A stretch of 64,000 nucleotides of DNA from Kitagawia praeruptora (lineage: Eukaryota > Streptophyta > Magnoliopsida > Apiales > Apiaceae). Shown piece by piece: positions 33,968 through 45,800 of this stretch; the first letter of the stretch is position 1; the number at the start of each line of letters is the position of its first letter. Made by a program: the position numbers and the translations under genes. The notes beneath the pieces were generated by a model. That model had not been told where the DNA came from and searched no databases. It was given only the letters and a program-made list of their open reading frames with translations. Location: the NCBI GenBank assembly GCA_037693485.1, contig CM075353.1, positions 103,312,501 to 103,376,500 on the forward strand, read 5' to 3'.

Positions 33968-36259
33968 CTAGTTAGAATTTTTTAGGACCCAACTTTGATT
34001 GGATCCTTTCTTACTAGATTTAGAGACAACAGGCTTTGAAGATTTTGCTTTTATTTTACCTGTTGCAGAGTCAACCTTAGATTCTAATCTCACAAACTGT
34101 TTGTGACTAGGAGTTTCAGATTTCAAGGAATAATAGTCATAATACAGTTCATGATATTCTCTACACATGTAAATGGAATGAAGTAAACTACCACAATGAT
34201 AACAAGCTTTTTGTGGTTGGTATTGAATTTTCTGAGTCTTGGGGAATCTGGACTCAGTTTTCCAAGAAGGTTTTTGATTGCAGTCTAGGGCCAAATGATT
34301 ATGATTTCCACACTTATAGCATTTTTTCCTAGGTGCATCAGGTACATTCTTGTAATTATTCTCTTTGTTAATACCTTCTTTTCCATTCCTATTTCTTTTG
34401 ATCTTGCTAGACTCTGAAAAACCATCTAATCTCTGTTTCAACTGAGACTTAGACAGAAACCCTATGTTTACATTCTTAGGTTTCTCTAACACTTTTTCAT
34501 CTGAATTACTACTATTAATCCTTTTGTGTACAACAGGGGTACCTTTTGAATCAACAAATTTAACATGATTAGGTTCAGAAACAATTTTCTTACCTTCAGA
34601 TTTAGATGTGTTAGCTTCTATTTTACTATCATCATTGACAATAACTACTTTTTCTTCTTGTCTAGCCTTATCAAAACCTAAACCATTAACCTTACCACGA
34701 ATTCCACTTTCAAAGATTTCTATAGTCTTTTTACTGGAATTGTTAATGGTCTTAATCACATCTCTCTCTTCCTCTAGTTCTTTTCTGACATAGTCATAAG
34801 CCTCAAGAATAACACTATAATCATGCTTAGCTTTATCAGAACTTAACTTGTATTCTTCCATTTGAATTAATTCAGATTCAAGAAAATTATTTCTATCAAC
34901 TAATTTATCATTCTTAATCTTAAGTTCATCTCTTTCATAAGTAAGAATTCTAAAATTAGTCATAAGATTCTTAAACTCAGCATGGATAGATCTAATTTCA
35001 TCAGAATTTAAGCTATCAAATGAATCAAGAGAGTGAAGTGATACCTTAACAGAGGATGGAGAAATTTTCTTTAGAGATCCAGGTTTGTCTGAACCATTTG
35101 CCATCAATGCAATGTTGTCATAATCCAATTCATCTTCAGAATCACTGGAATCAGCCCAATCCTTTTGTGTGACCATAAGTGCATTACCCTTTCCTGAATT
35201 CCTAGGCTTCTTACACTCACTAGCAAAGTGTCCAAGCTCGCTGTAGTTAAAGCACTTGATCTTGGCCTTATCAAGCTTGACAATTGTACTTTTGCCTTTG
35301 TCACTCTTCTTCTCCTCCTTCTTTTGAAAAGGTCCTTTGCTAAATCTTCTCCTGTTAAATCTACCTTTCTTGAAAGCTTTAGCAAACATAGCAAAGAGTT
35401 CCTGTATCTCAGATTCAGAATCATTGTTGTCAGAGTCCATATCAGTAGTCTTTGACTCAGAACTTTCTTTGCTTTTCTTCTTCCTTGAATTCTTTACAGC
35501 AATCTCTTCATGCTGTTCTTCAGGAAGCTTTTTTACTTCAGATTGAGCAGTAAGCGCAATAGTCTTCATCTTTCCTTCACTCCTGCTCTTCTTCTGCTGC
35601 TTGTCAAGTTCATAAGCTCTCAATTTTCCATATACTGCCTTTAATGAAATCTCATCCAGATCATTAGCTTCCTCAATCACAGATATCTTCTCATTATAGA
35701 AATCAGGCAAAGCTTTCATGAACTTTGTATTCATATCCTCCAAGTCATAATATTTACCATGCATGGCCATCTCATTGATGAGTTTTGTAAACCTATCAAA
35801 GGTATCAGTAAGTGACTCACCAGACTTGGATTCAAAGTACTCATACTGTTGTATAAGTAATGTCCTCATATTCTTCCTGACAGGTTTAGTTCCTTCACAG
35901 TGAACCTTAAGATTGTCCCATATATCCTTAGCAGTTTTACAAGAGAGAACATAGTTAGTGAGAACAGAATCAAGACTGTTGAATAATATGTTTCTCACTT
36001 TAGCATCTTTAAGAACATTCTCCTTGTCTTTATCTGACCATTCAGATTTTGGCTTCTCTGCTGTATGTTCTGGAACAACCACACCATCAACAGTTGCTTG
36101 TCCAACGACTTTTGTTGGAACAAAAGGTCCATCTCTGATTCTGTCAAGATAACCAGGATCTGTTGCTTCCAGATGATGCAACATCTTTACTTCCCATAGA
36201 GTATATTCGTTTCTCTTGAGCATAGGAATCTTAGTATTCCCATCCTTGTAACCAGACAT
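33968..36259 (-). CDS. gag: gag of element A, open (763 codons), first zinc knuckle damaged
   Basis: Starts at the ATG at 36259 (MSGYKDGNTKIPMLKR), the start used by C and F, and is open to 33968. It has the copia gag domain at about 1-230 and a Lys/Glu-rich middle. The first knuckle reads CFNYSELGHFASEC: the second Cys is replaced by Tyr, which should abolish zinc binding there. A coiled-coil-like segment follows, then two intact knuckles (CYKCGNHNHLALDC, CYHCGSLLHSIYMC). It ends SWVLKNSN and is followed after 11 bases by the pol frame in another phase. It is the only uninterrupted gag frame in the window. Confidence 0.92.
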   Translation of the reverse strand: MSGYKDGNTKIPMLKRNEYTLWEVKMLHHLEATDPGYLDRIRDGPFVPTKVVGQATVDGVVVPEHTAEKPKSEWSDKDKENVLKDAKVRNILFNSLDSVLTNYVLSCKTAKDIWDNLKVHCEGTKPVRKNMRTLLIQQYEYFESKSGESLTDTFDRFTKLINEMAMHGKYYDLEDMNTKFMKALPDFYNEKISVIEEANDLDEISLKAVYGKLRAYELDKQQKKSRSEGKMKTIALTAQSEVKKLPEEQHEEIAVKNSRKKKSKESSESKTTDMDSDNNDSESEIQELFAMFAKAFKKGRFNRRRFSKGPFQKKEEKKSDKGKSTIVKLDKAKIKCFNYSELGHFASECKKPRNSGKGNALMVTQKDWADSSDSEDELDYDNIALMANGSDKPGSLKKISPSSVKVSLHSLDSFDSLNSDEIRSIHAEFKNLMTNFRILTYERDELKIKNDKLVDRNNFLESELIQMEEYKLSSDKAKHDYSVILEAYDYVRKELEEERDVIKTINNSSKKTIEIFESGIRGKVNGLGFDKARQEEKVVIVNDDSKIEANTSKSEGKKIVSEPNHVKFVDSKGTPVVHKRINSSNSDEKVLEKPKNVNIGFLSKSQLKQRLDGFSESSKIKRNRNGKEGINKENNYKNVPDAPRKKCYKCGNHNHLALDCNQKPSWKTESRFPKTQKIQYQPQKACYHCGSLLHSIYMCREYHELYYDYYSLKSETPSHKQFVRLESKVDSATGKIKAKSSKPVVSKSSKKGSNQSWVLKNSN

Positions 36260-36294
36260 GATTGCAGATCTTTATGATTATTCGAAATCAACCT

Positions 36295-36306
36295 GCTCTG
36301 ATACCA
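36295..36306 (-). other. Primer-binding site of element A
   Basis: TGGTATCAGAGC on minus, two bases inside the 5' LTR; initiator-methionine tRNA type. Confidence 0.95.
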
Positions 36307-36308
36307 AT

Positions 36309-37051
36309 TGTTAACTCGAATAACTTGTAGAAGGGGGGGTTGAATACAAGTTACATAATCGTGTCTGATTTTTGCTTGATTATATGAACAAGAATAAACG
36401 AATGAATCAAACTCTGTTTGTATTAATAAGATCAAATACAAACTCTACCAAAGGTGTACAATACCTTTAGCAGCTGCTGACAATATAAATCTCTCTCTTT
36501 GTTTGTTTCGAACTCTTGAATACAAACCTTATACAGAGCTACGCACATGAACTCACAACACACGCTTGTTCGACTACGACACTTTTACAATGATATTGAG
36601 AGAGTATTTATAATGCTACCTATCAACTAATAACAGAAAGATATAATCTATACATGACAATGTTCTGCCGTCTAGTTGATAGTTTCCATCAATAGAAAAC
36701 TCTTTCCTTCATAATATCTTCTTGCTTGTTCTTCAAACAACGATCCTGTTTTATAGCACTTGCCAGTTTCTGTAGCATCCATAATGACATCATCAGTAAC
36801 AAGACTGATATCAGGATTTCATCTTGCATCAGTATCTGATCATCATCAGTATTAGACCGTCATCAAGATTTGCTCTTTGTTCCTGACATGTAGTCTCCGA
36901 TACACTGTTCATTCCTGACTAAACTGTACAGATAACTGTCTTACACATAAATCCTATATAAAGTGCTAAATCCTTTATAAGATCAGGATTACAAGAAGCA
37001 TAATGTGTAAATTCTATTCTTAACATCACAACTAATGAATTATTCCTAACA
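36309..37051 (-). repeat. 5' LTR of element A (743 bp)
   Basis: Pairs with 15058-15799. TATA box (TATAAAT on minus) at 36606-36612. The outer end TGTTAGGAAT is followed by the GTATA target duplication. The upstream half is rich in ATCAGTAT/ATCAGGAT motifs. Confidence 0.96.
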
Positions 37052-37056
37052 GTATA

Positions 37057-38496
37057 CATGGGTGGAGTTTCTGGCATCAAAAGATGAGGCTCCACAAGTA
37101 ATCATTGAGGACATAAAGAAAGTTGACAAGGAAGCAAAGGCCAACAATGCAAGTGTGATTGCATTGAGAAGTGATAATGGAACAGAGTTCAGAAATGCCA
37201 TGCTTGAAGCATTCTGGAAAGAGAGTGGTATTTCTCAACAATTCTCAGCTCCAAGGACTCCATAACAAAATGGAGTTGTTGAGAAAAATAATAGAACTCT
37301 AATTGAGGCTGCTAGAACAATGCTGCTTGATGCAAAGATGCCTACATGTTTTTGGGCTGAGGCTGCGAGCACTGCATGCTATATCCAGAACATAACCCTC
37401 ATCAACAAAAACACTGGAAAGACACCTTACAATTTGATGACTGAAAAGAAGCCTACTATAAAGTATGTTCATACTTTTGGAAGCAAATGCTTTGTATTGA
37501 AGGATAATTCAGAATATATTGGAAAGTTTCATGCAAAGGCATTTGAAGGAATTTTTCTTGGCTACTCTATGGAAAGAATTGCATACAAAGTTTATGTCAT
37601 CAGTCAAAAGAAAATTATTGGAAGCACAGATGTGACATTTGATGACAGCAAACTACCTGGATTAGAAGAAGCCAATGATGAAGATAAAGATCCATTAAAG
37701 TTTGATAATCTAGATGATTCTGATGAAGAGATTGAAAGTGGAGTTGAAACTCAAGTTCAACAAACTCAAGTGAATGATGATGCAAGAGAAGAATTTGTGC
37801 CAATCAACAGTGGAGAAACAAGCATCCAAGACACACCTGTGAATAGTGGAAACTTCACAGGGGGAGGAAATGAGAATGATCATGACTTGGATGATGAAGC
37901 AACTTCAAGAATGAGAAATCAGAATGAGCATTCAAGGAAATGGGATAGATCACACACTGAAGAGCAAATTATTGGAGATCCAAATGCAGGAGTGAGGACT
38001 AGGAGAGCAACTCAAAATGAGTGCCTCTATGGCTGTTTTCTATCTCAGATTGAGCCTAAGAAACTTGATGATGCACTGTTGTATCCAGATTGGATTATTG
38101 CCATGCAAGAGGAGCTGAATCAATTTGAAAGAAACAAAGTATGGGAACTTGTGCCTGCACCAAAGAACAGAACCATTGTTGGAACAAAATGGGTTCTTAA
38201 GAATAAGATGGATGAAGATGGTGTAATAGTAAGAAACAAAGCAAGGTTGGTTGCAAAAGGATACTCTCAACAAGAAGGCATTGATTATGATGAGACATTT
38301 GCCCCTGTTGCTAGATTGGAATCCATCAGAATATTCCTGGCATTTGTTGCTCATTCAAACTTTAAAGTTTATCAAATGGATGTCAAGAGTGCATTTCTGA
38401 ATGGAGAGTTGGAGAAAGAAGTTTATGTACAACAACCACCTGGCTTTGAGGATCCACATTTTCCAGAATTTGTCTACAGATTGCTTAAGGCATTGT
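37057..38496 (+). pseudogene. Integrase to RT N-terminus of element D
   Basis: Continues the D pol frame after the A insertion. Integrase catalytic Asp (SDNGTEF) and Glu regions follow; a TAA at 37263-37265 replaces the first codon of the QQNGVVE block. Next comes the acidic linker with AGGGGGAGG at 37859-37867, a candidate central polypurine tract. The RT start is well preserved (ARLVAKGYSQQEGIDY, YQMDVKSAFLNGEL, QQPPGF). The frame reaches LLKAL at the target duplication of H (38492-38496) and is resumed at 50902. Confidence 0.9.
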
Positions 38497-41400
38497 TATA
38501 ACGCCTTAGAAATTTCGTATTTATAAATATTAATATCTAATATTAAATATGGAATATATGGTGTGAATTTTTTTTAGGTTAAATATATGTGACATCATGT
38601 TTGCATGTTTATATGGTGATTTATGTGTGCCGTGTAAGTTCGTATATTTTTATTTATATTTTCAATGATTAAAATCTATTTAAATCATGCATTATTGATC
38701 TTTTGAGAATTTTATAAAATCATCGAATGTAGTAAAAATTGTGATATATTTTACACTATTATCTTTGCATATTTAATAGTCTTTAAAAATATTAGAAGAA
38801 TTATTTTTAGTCTCTAGAGATTTTAAAATGATATTATGAATTATTTTGCATTTTCAGTGGATAAATATTTCAAAAACATGCTTAATTCATCTTCTATGAA
38901 TTGTATAAAATCAATGGAGTAGTTAAAAATCATGAAATCTTTTGTAATATTACATTTGCACATTTATCTAGTTTTTAAGATTTTTGAGAGAATTATTCTC
39001 AATCTTGAAAGATTTTAAAAATGATTTTTATGAATTGTTTTGTATTTTAAAGATTTAAATCTTGTAAAATCCATATAAAATTCATTTTCGATCCTAAAAT
39101 TATTTTAAAAATATGGGGGAGAAGGTAATTTCATGATCTTTATTTTAAAAATATTAAAATCATTATTTTAAGTATTTCCCAGGTTCTTAACATTATTTAT
39201 CCAAGATTTAGCTTCAAAACAAAACAAAACAAAACCAAAATTTTTGTTTTATCAAAAAACAGAAAAAAAAGAACCCACTCCCCTGTTCTAGAAAACCCGA
39301 GACACTACCACCACATTCCAGTCTCGGCTCTGTTTGTTGTCTTGTCTCTCTCCCTCAAAATCCTCTCATCTCTCTCTTGTAATCTCTTCCCCTCTCACTT
39401 ATTTATTCTTTCTTTTCAATAATTATGAGAGTATGTATGTGTTCTGGCTGGTGCGTGTATCTGTTTAGTGTGTGTATCTGCCGAGTGTGTGTTGAGGGGA
39501 AACATAAAAGGGGAGAGGTGGTGTAAGGAGTGGCTGCTAAGTTTTTACATGGAGGAATAAGGAGGTTTGTGAAGGTGGGAGGCTGCAGGAGGGTGTGAGG
39601 CCGAGTTTTGAGCCTCCACCTACAGTGGTTGTTTCCGGCAATTAACTTATGTGAGCCGGTGACATGGTTGATGAATATATTGTTGTTAAATTGATATTGA
39701 TTGCTTATATGAATTGTATGTCTTATTGGTTCAGACTTTTGTTTGAAATTTTGAGTAATTTGGTAAGAAATGATATAAGCTTGATTAAGGAGATTAGTAC
39801 CAACTAAATTGAATATTCTTGTGATGATGTGTTGTTAATTAGTGAAAGAAGGATTGGCATGTAGTACTTTGAGTAATTTTGTAAAAACAATTCTGTTTAT
39901 AAAAATTAGTAATTGATCTGGTTTTTTTTAAAAAAATATTATGACTTGGTTATGATTGTTGGAAGGATTTCATATCATGTTCTTGAGATATAATTAACAT
40001 ATGTGCTAATAAATCTTGATTGTTGAATTTTTAGATTTTATTATATATGTTTAGATTGTTGAATTTTTAGATTTTGGATAAAAAGGGATAATTGATTCAT
40101 GTTGCTTGATAAAATCTTGTGTGGTGAAAATTATAGTAAAAGATAGGGAACTTAACCTTATATGAGTTAAGTTTTATTTGAGTATTACAGAGGATTTGTA
40201 TTGTTGATCTAAGTAGGGATTAAGTTGATACTTTGATTAGTAATATAAAGGTTCACTTGTCTACTAGCAGGGTATTACTTAAATCTCGACTTTGGCTTAA
40301 GATTTGATTTCTATTAACGAGTATTAGATTGATTATGAGGTATAAATGAAGCGTGTACGTATTTTAGTTGGATTATGAATAGTATAAGTATGTATGTTAA
40401 TTGTTAAGCGCGTGGATTGTCAGAAGCCTATAATTAGTGTATATTAGAATGATTAATATGATGATTGTGAGTTATATTGAGATAATGTTGAAGCAAAGGA
40501 TTGCTTGATTGCTTGTTTTGGTCGGTGTATTCCGACAGGTTATGTGATATTTTAAAGAAGGTGTTGTCAAAATTTTTTTAGAATTATTTTATGATTCTTA
40601 TATTATTTTGATAAGGATTATTGGTGTGCAAGTATTATATGTGTGATATAAGATATAAGTATTAGTTGATTCTACTTGGTACGTGCTTATGTGATTTATA
40701 TGATTGTACTACCCTATTCTGCTAGTATTATCAATATTTGTTATATGTGTTAAGTGTAAAGCATATTAGGATGCATTTTGGTAGAACAGAGTTGGACGGT
40801 TACGGTTATTAGCGTACTGAAATAGTACTTTGCTTGTATATAGGTACGAATAGGAGGCCGACTAAGAGCCAGTGCACGTTTAGATGGATTATAGAGAAAG
40901 GAAAGAATTATCGGGATTGACAAGTGATAAAGGAAAATGGATGTGTGATCGAATAAAGGCCAAGGTATAAAGAAGTGGAGACTGATGTAAAGTGAGTAAA
41001 GAATTGAGATATTGGAAATGGAAACCATGTGTATTGAGGCAAGTATACTATCCCTCACTTATCGTTCAAGTGATGTGAAAATGTTTTTGTTATTTATATA
41101 TATATATCCTCTTTCGAATCCTGTCTTGCAAGCATTTTCCCTCACTTCTTGTTCTAGTGGAATTATTGTTTAATTATGTTATTCTGATATCATCTCAATT
41201 CCTTGCCGATACCTGTTAAAGTCATTGTTTCTCTATTGTATCACCCCCAAATTGTTTTGTTGACTTTGTCGAACCTTCTAGTTATTGTTGTTTCTTCAGT
41301 TATACTATAAATTTTTATGTTGATCTCGTCGACAATTGTTCTATCGCATTTCTTCAATTATATCCCTTATTTTATTTCAAACCGCTTCCTTCTTTAAATT

Positions 41401-42410
41401 AATACACAAAGGTTTATACTCAAAGCATTTTATACCTATTTAATTCTCTTTCATTAATATTCAAGCCTAGCTACTTCAAATTATTTTACAAATATTCTTT
41501 TCCTTTATTAATGTTTCAATACTTGATATTTTAACGGACTTCTCAATAATATACCAATTTATATGTCTTCAAAGGAATTTAAAAGATAATTTTTAATCAG
41601 AGGAAATTCAATATTTGAACATTCGACATGACTCTTTAAGAAAAATTACTAGATATAAATTATGATTTTTCCTCAATAAATATTCTTCGAGAAAGGTTTA
41701 TTTCAAAATCTTGTAAAACTAATTATTCTGAAATTATTATCGTTATGAACTACCTTAAACTAATTCGAGGTTTATATTGTCGTTGAAGCATGTGTTGCTC
41801 AATGATGATTAGAGCCGAGAATGATTTGAGATCTTCTTATTTATTCAACTCATTATTGCCAGGCCGATTTGGCAACTAAAGCCTATCAGTACTTAGTAGA
41901 CGAGAGTGAGATTTTGGATAATTAAGAATTTCTTGAATATTTGTTTTAAGCTATTTAAATCGTTTGTGGTTTCAAACTATATAATGCGACTCTATCATTT
42001 TAGTAACATTGGACAAGAATAATTTAAAACCAAATGCGATAATTCAAAGTCTTCCTGTGTAATTCAGATTTCTTCATTCCTTGATTATTTTATAAATTGC
42101 TGTTCAATTTTGAGCATCTTATCAATTGCTTTATTCTTTAAATTATTTATGTTCCCTTGTTGATATATGATCTTGTTATGTTGAACCATCCATATTTAGT
42201 AAATCTTATTGCCTTGTTGTTTATAAATCTTTATATCAAATGCTTCTTGGACCCTTCATCTTTTATTTGCTGCTTATTAAAATGACGTAATTATTTAAAG
42301 ACGATTTAAGATTCCTTCTACTGGGCTGATCTGTTATCAGTGAGTATAAAGGACTGAAAAATGAAATGTTTTAATTATTAATAAACTTGTTTATAAATTG
42401 GATAAGCGTA

Positions 42411-42486
42411 GGAGGCTAGGGGTGGTTCCCCTAGTCCAGCACTTTTATTTAGCATAAGAGGCTAGGGGTGGTTCCCCTAGTCCAGC
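42411..42486 (+). repeat. Two direct hairpin units in the H LTR
   Basis: A 30-bp unit starting GAGGCTAGGGG and ending AGTCCAGCA occurs twice, 45 bp apart. Each copy holds the inverted repeat CTAGGGG-TGGTT-CCCCTAG, able to form a perfect 7-bp stem. The copy in the other LTR is at about 49715-49792. Confidence 0.85.
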
Positions 42487-43344
42487 ATTAAAGGCCAATG
42501 TGTTGCCTAATTGGGAACCCAATTTCAAAGGAATGGAGACTTTACGTGGCTGATCACCCGTATTGTCCGTAATCAGGAGAATAATAAAAAAATCAACTTA
42601 AATGTTTTTAAAAGGGTAATGAAAAGTATGATTAAATGATAAAACTGTTTTAAGGAAAGGAATGTTTTGATAAGATATATATGTTTCAAAGTAAATGGTT
42701 GTTAGTTTCGAAATTTTGGATATCAGAGTTAGTTGTTTTCTACATGATTAAATTTGGAACTCAGTAAAATAATGGGATTAAGGATGGATAGAAGTTGTCC
42801 AGTTATTCCCTCCACGAGTAACATTGTACGTCGAAAGTGGAGTAAGAATGATTTGGAATTTCTTGATGTTCTTTTTCTCAAAGTTTTATCTGAGCCAGTG
42901 TGGTTGAAGAAAATAGAAAAGTTTTACTCTATGATTAAAATTAATTGATCTCTTGAGATAAAGTATTCATTGGTATTGTTCATCAATGAATTATCGTAAA
43001 TTCGTTGTTTCACTATATTATTAACTTGCTGAGCGTTCTTTGGCTCACTCTTGCTTTGTTTACCTTCCCTTTCAGTTAGGGATAAGGAGTTGGATACCTG
43101 CGTATTATAAATCATATGAGAGCGAGAAGATAGTCTATACCGGATAAAGTTCGAAGCCAGAGCGGGTAAGCACGATTGAGATTAAGTTATAGAATAGACG
43201 GTGTAGTGGTTTGTATTCAGAGTAGTAATAGAAGTTGTAATAATTTGTGTAATTTAGATTCTTGTTTCATACCATAACCTGGAATCGATCCTTGGTGAGG
43301 GTTCGTTGGATGTATACATGTTTTTGATTTTACTAGGATTGTAG

Positions 43345-43423
43345 GTCCCATATCCGTATTTCGGACTTGTGGGACGTCATCGTAGGTCCCATACCCGTAC
43401 TTCGGGCATGTGGGACGTCATTT
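43345..43423 (+). repeat. Two tandem GTCCCA/TGGGAC hairpin units near the H LTR end
   Basis: Two imperfect tandem copies of a unit of about 40 bp, each with outer arms GTCCCA and TGGGAC and inner arms such as CCCG and CGGG around TACTT. The second copy is the better palindrome. The same pair is at about 50648-50726 in the 3' LTR. Such structure close to the LTR 3' end could affect RNA 3' ends or packaging; this is an inference. Confidence 0.8.
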
Positions 43424-43594
43424 TTAACAGGAATTATTTTATTTATTATAGTTTAGATGGTTGGTTTGAATTACAGGTGGAAAGTCAAATTTACGAATAC
43501 TTCATGCCGAAATTTTCCAAAATTCCCCTATATCAAAGTCTATTTTTCTATAAAAAGTATATTTTCAGTATTGGGTAGTCGGGGCGTTACAGGT

Positions 43595-43605
43595 TGGTAT
43601 CAGAG
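43595..43605 (+). other. Primer-binding site of element H
   Basis: TGGTATCAGAG three bases after the LTR end, an 11-base match to initiator-methionine tRNA, followed by ACACAGG, which does not extend the match. Confidence 0.85.
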
Positions 43606-45786
43606 ACACAGGTTATGGTCACTGAAACAAGTTAGGATGATTAGGTGTAAGTATTTTGGTGAGAAGTTATGCGGGACGATTTAGGATAAGATTCGCCTTA
43701 GGTTATTAGGATAACGGTTGCGACGTTAGTATTTCGACATATCGCGAGAGCCAGAATTCGATTCATTCGAAAGTACGACTTTGGACGAGGTAGTTGATTC
43801 GGCGCCGCATACGTTAAATAGACGATCGGAGTTACCAGCTTGGAGGATGTTACGTGTAGACTTATGTGTAGAACTTCGTGTATGTTCTAGAATTTCTTTT
43901 GTGACTTAGTTACACCGTGAACGACATAGAAAGTGCGAAATGATGGTAAGCAAGATTCGAAATGCGATTACTGGCATGTGTTGGAGTAAGGATGTGGTTA
44001 TTCACTACTAGTCGTTAAATTCATTTAATTTATCTTTTAAGGAGATTTAACCATCGTTTATGTTCCTTCTTAATTGGTCAGTATCCTATCACCTTTGATA
44101 ATCAATTATATTTCATTTCATGACGAACTTCGTGAAAAAAAAAAGTTCCTATTCTTTCTGAGATACCTCTATTGTTCAGGGGATCACTTGATTCAACATG
44201 ATGCATATAAATTATTGAGACCCTTGAATTCTTTCTATTTCCCCCGAATAATTGTTATTCCTTATTCAACATTATATATATAAACTTTTGAAACTTTTGA
44301 ATTCTTTTTGTTTCTCTCTGAATACTTAACCTTCTTTATTCTAACTGGGATGAACAACCCTATGTATGTAGGGGATTCAAGGACATCTTATCTATATGAT
44401 AGAAGTCTGGTGGGACGCCACTGATTGTGTTTGTCATGAAAGTACGGAAGGCTGGCCACCTTTTTGTACTATGGCGGTTGACCTAAATGACAAATGTAAC
44501 CTGAAGATGGTTCACTGATCATATTGATCTCTCGGTTAAATTCTTTTACAAAATTCTATCAAACCAAATTTAACATTCATTCATACATCTTAACACCTAT
44601 CCATTTTATTGATTTCTTTTGTTGTAAACCTTTGAAATACCTAAAGTACCAATAATGGAGAACAATAAAGATGGAGACGATGACATTTTAAGTGGTCTAA
44701 GATACGATTACGTCGAAGGAGTATTGGTCGACCAAGTTTGAGGAATTTATATTAAAGCAGATATTGTATCTCGAGTTAGATTTCTGGATGGATTGGCAAC
44801 GAGGACATGAGGTTATTAATTTGATTAAAGTAAAAAATGGAATGGTGATGAAAATAAGTAGTATGTGATAGTTATTGTTGAGCGAAGGTTATTGAGAAAT
44901 TCTTGTTAATTTCTCATTTTACTTTGGATAAGGAGCAGATAACAAGGACATGAAATGAAAATTTTGTTAAAGTCAAAAGTAGAGTGATGATGGAGTGAGT
45001 TAGTATGTGAGATTTTCAGAAGGTAAGATTTCGAGAGGAAGCATTGCAATTATACTAAGACCTGGAAGCTGTAAGGATAAGCAGGAAGAATAGTATGAAA
45101 ATAAGTGACGGAATTAGAAACCAGAAGTTCAAGATGATTATAAAGGATGTTGTTAAGAATAGGGATGTGAGAGTAGTTAAAAGAGCTAAGTACGAGTTAG
45201 AACTGGACTGTTTAGTTAACTACTAAGTACAAACAAAGTATGAAAATAAGGTGAAATTAAGATTTTGTAAGAGATATGTAAGTTGTGTTTTGAAGCGGGG
45301 AGTAAGAATGATTAGGGGGTTTCTTGATATTCTTTTTCTCAAAATTTTACCTGGGGCAACCTGAATTATGGGTAGGAGTGTGGAAGTGGTATCAATTGTT
45401 TTAGTCGCGTGGATTCGTTTTAAAGATTTAAATTATTTACCCGATTACTTCAAGTCAAGGCAGGTTTATTTTTAATATTATATATAATTGTGATTTTTTG
45501 TGGATGATTGAGTTGGTACTTGAGGCGTTGTGTACAGGGCATAGTCCGTTATACGAATAGGCCATGCTCGATTTTCGATAGAACATGAGTATAAGTATTT
45601 AGAATTGACGGGACTTGTAAACAAAAGGTTTAAGTGGTAAAGGAATATTGTGGCTCTCAGGATATATCCAAACAGAGATGAGTTGATATAAAGGATACAA
45701 GAAACGACTTGGAAATTGAAAGCGAAATGTTTGAGTAATACCGTCATGTGTTTTCTTACGATCGATTCTGAGGACAGAATCCTATT
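43606..45786 (+). other. Non-coding interior of LARD-like element H
   Basis: About 2.2 kb without a credible gag or pol frame. One stretch at 45296-45352 resembles part of the LTR (42836-42893, GAGTAAGAATGATT, then TTTCTTGATRTTCTTTTTCTC), so LTR sequence was partly duplicated into the interior. Elsewhere I see short G/A-rich stretches but no recognisable domain. Such interiors are expected for LARDs, which depend on proteins of other elements. Confidence 0.75.
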
Positions 45787-45800
45787 AAGGGGGGGAAGGA
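45787..45800 (+). promoter_or_regulatory. Polypurine tract of element H
   Basis: AAGGGGGGGAAGGA directly before the 3' LTR at 45801, the expected plus-strand primer. Confidence 0.9.

Larger units (their letters stand above)
15058..37051 (-). mobile_element. Copia element A, RT-deleted, with element B nested inside
   Basis: A minus-strand element bounded by LTRs 36309-37051 (5') and 15058-15799 (3') and a perfect 5-bp target duplication GTATA (15053-15057 and 37052-37056) in the integrase gene of D. Removing B leaves about 10.6 kb. It belongs to the same family as C and F. The two LTRs differ by about 13 substitutions and one indel by eye. Pol has lost RT and most of RNase H, and gag, pol and env-like ORFs have stops or damaged motifs, so this copy is non-autonomous. 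Confidence 0.96.
38497..43591 (+). repeat. 5' LTR of LARD-like element H (5095 bp)
   Basis: No coding region: short ORFs inside are duplicated in the other LTR simply because the LTRs are copies. It includes a pyrimidine-rich CTCTCTC stretch with GT-rich tracts (39340-39500), a (TA)n run near 41096, two tandem hairpin units at 42411-42486 and two more at 43345-43423. It begins TATAACGCC instead of the usual TG. Confidence 0.93.

Noticed and set aside
39340..39500. Host gene leader or microsatellite in the CTCTCTC/GT-rich part of the H LTR
   Set aside because: It is present in both LTRs and therefore part of the element. No exon structure follows.
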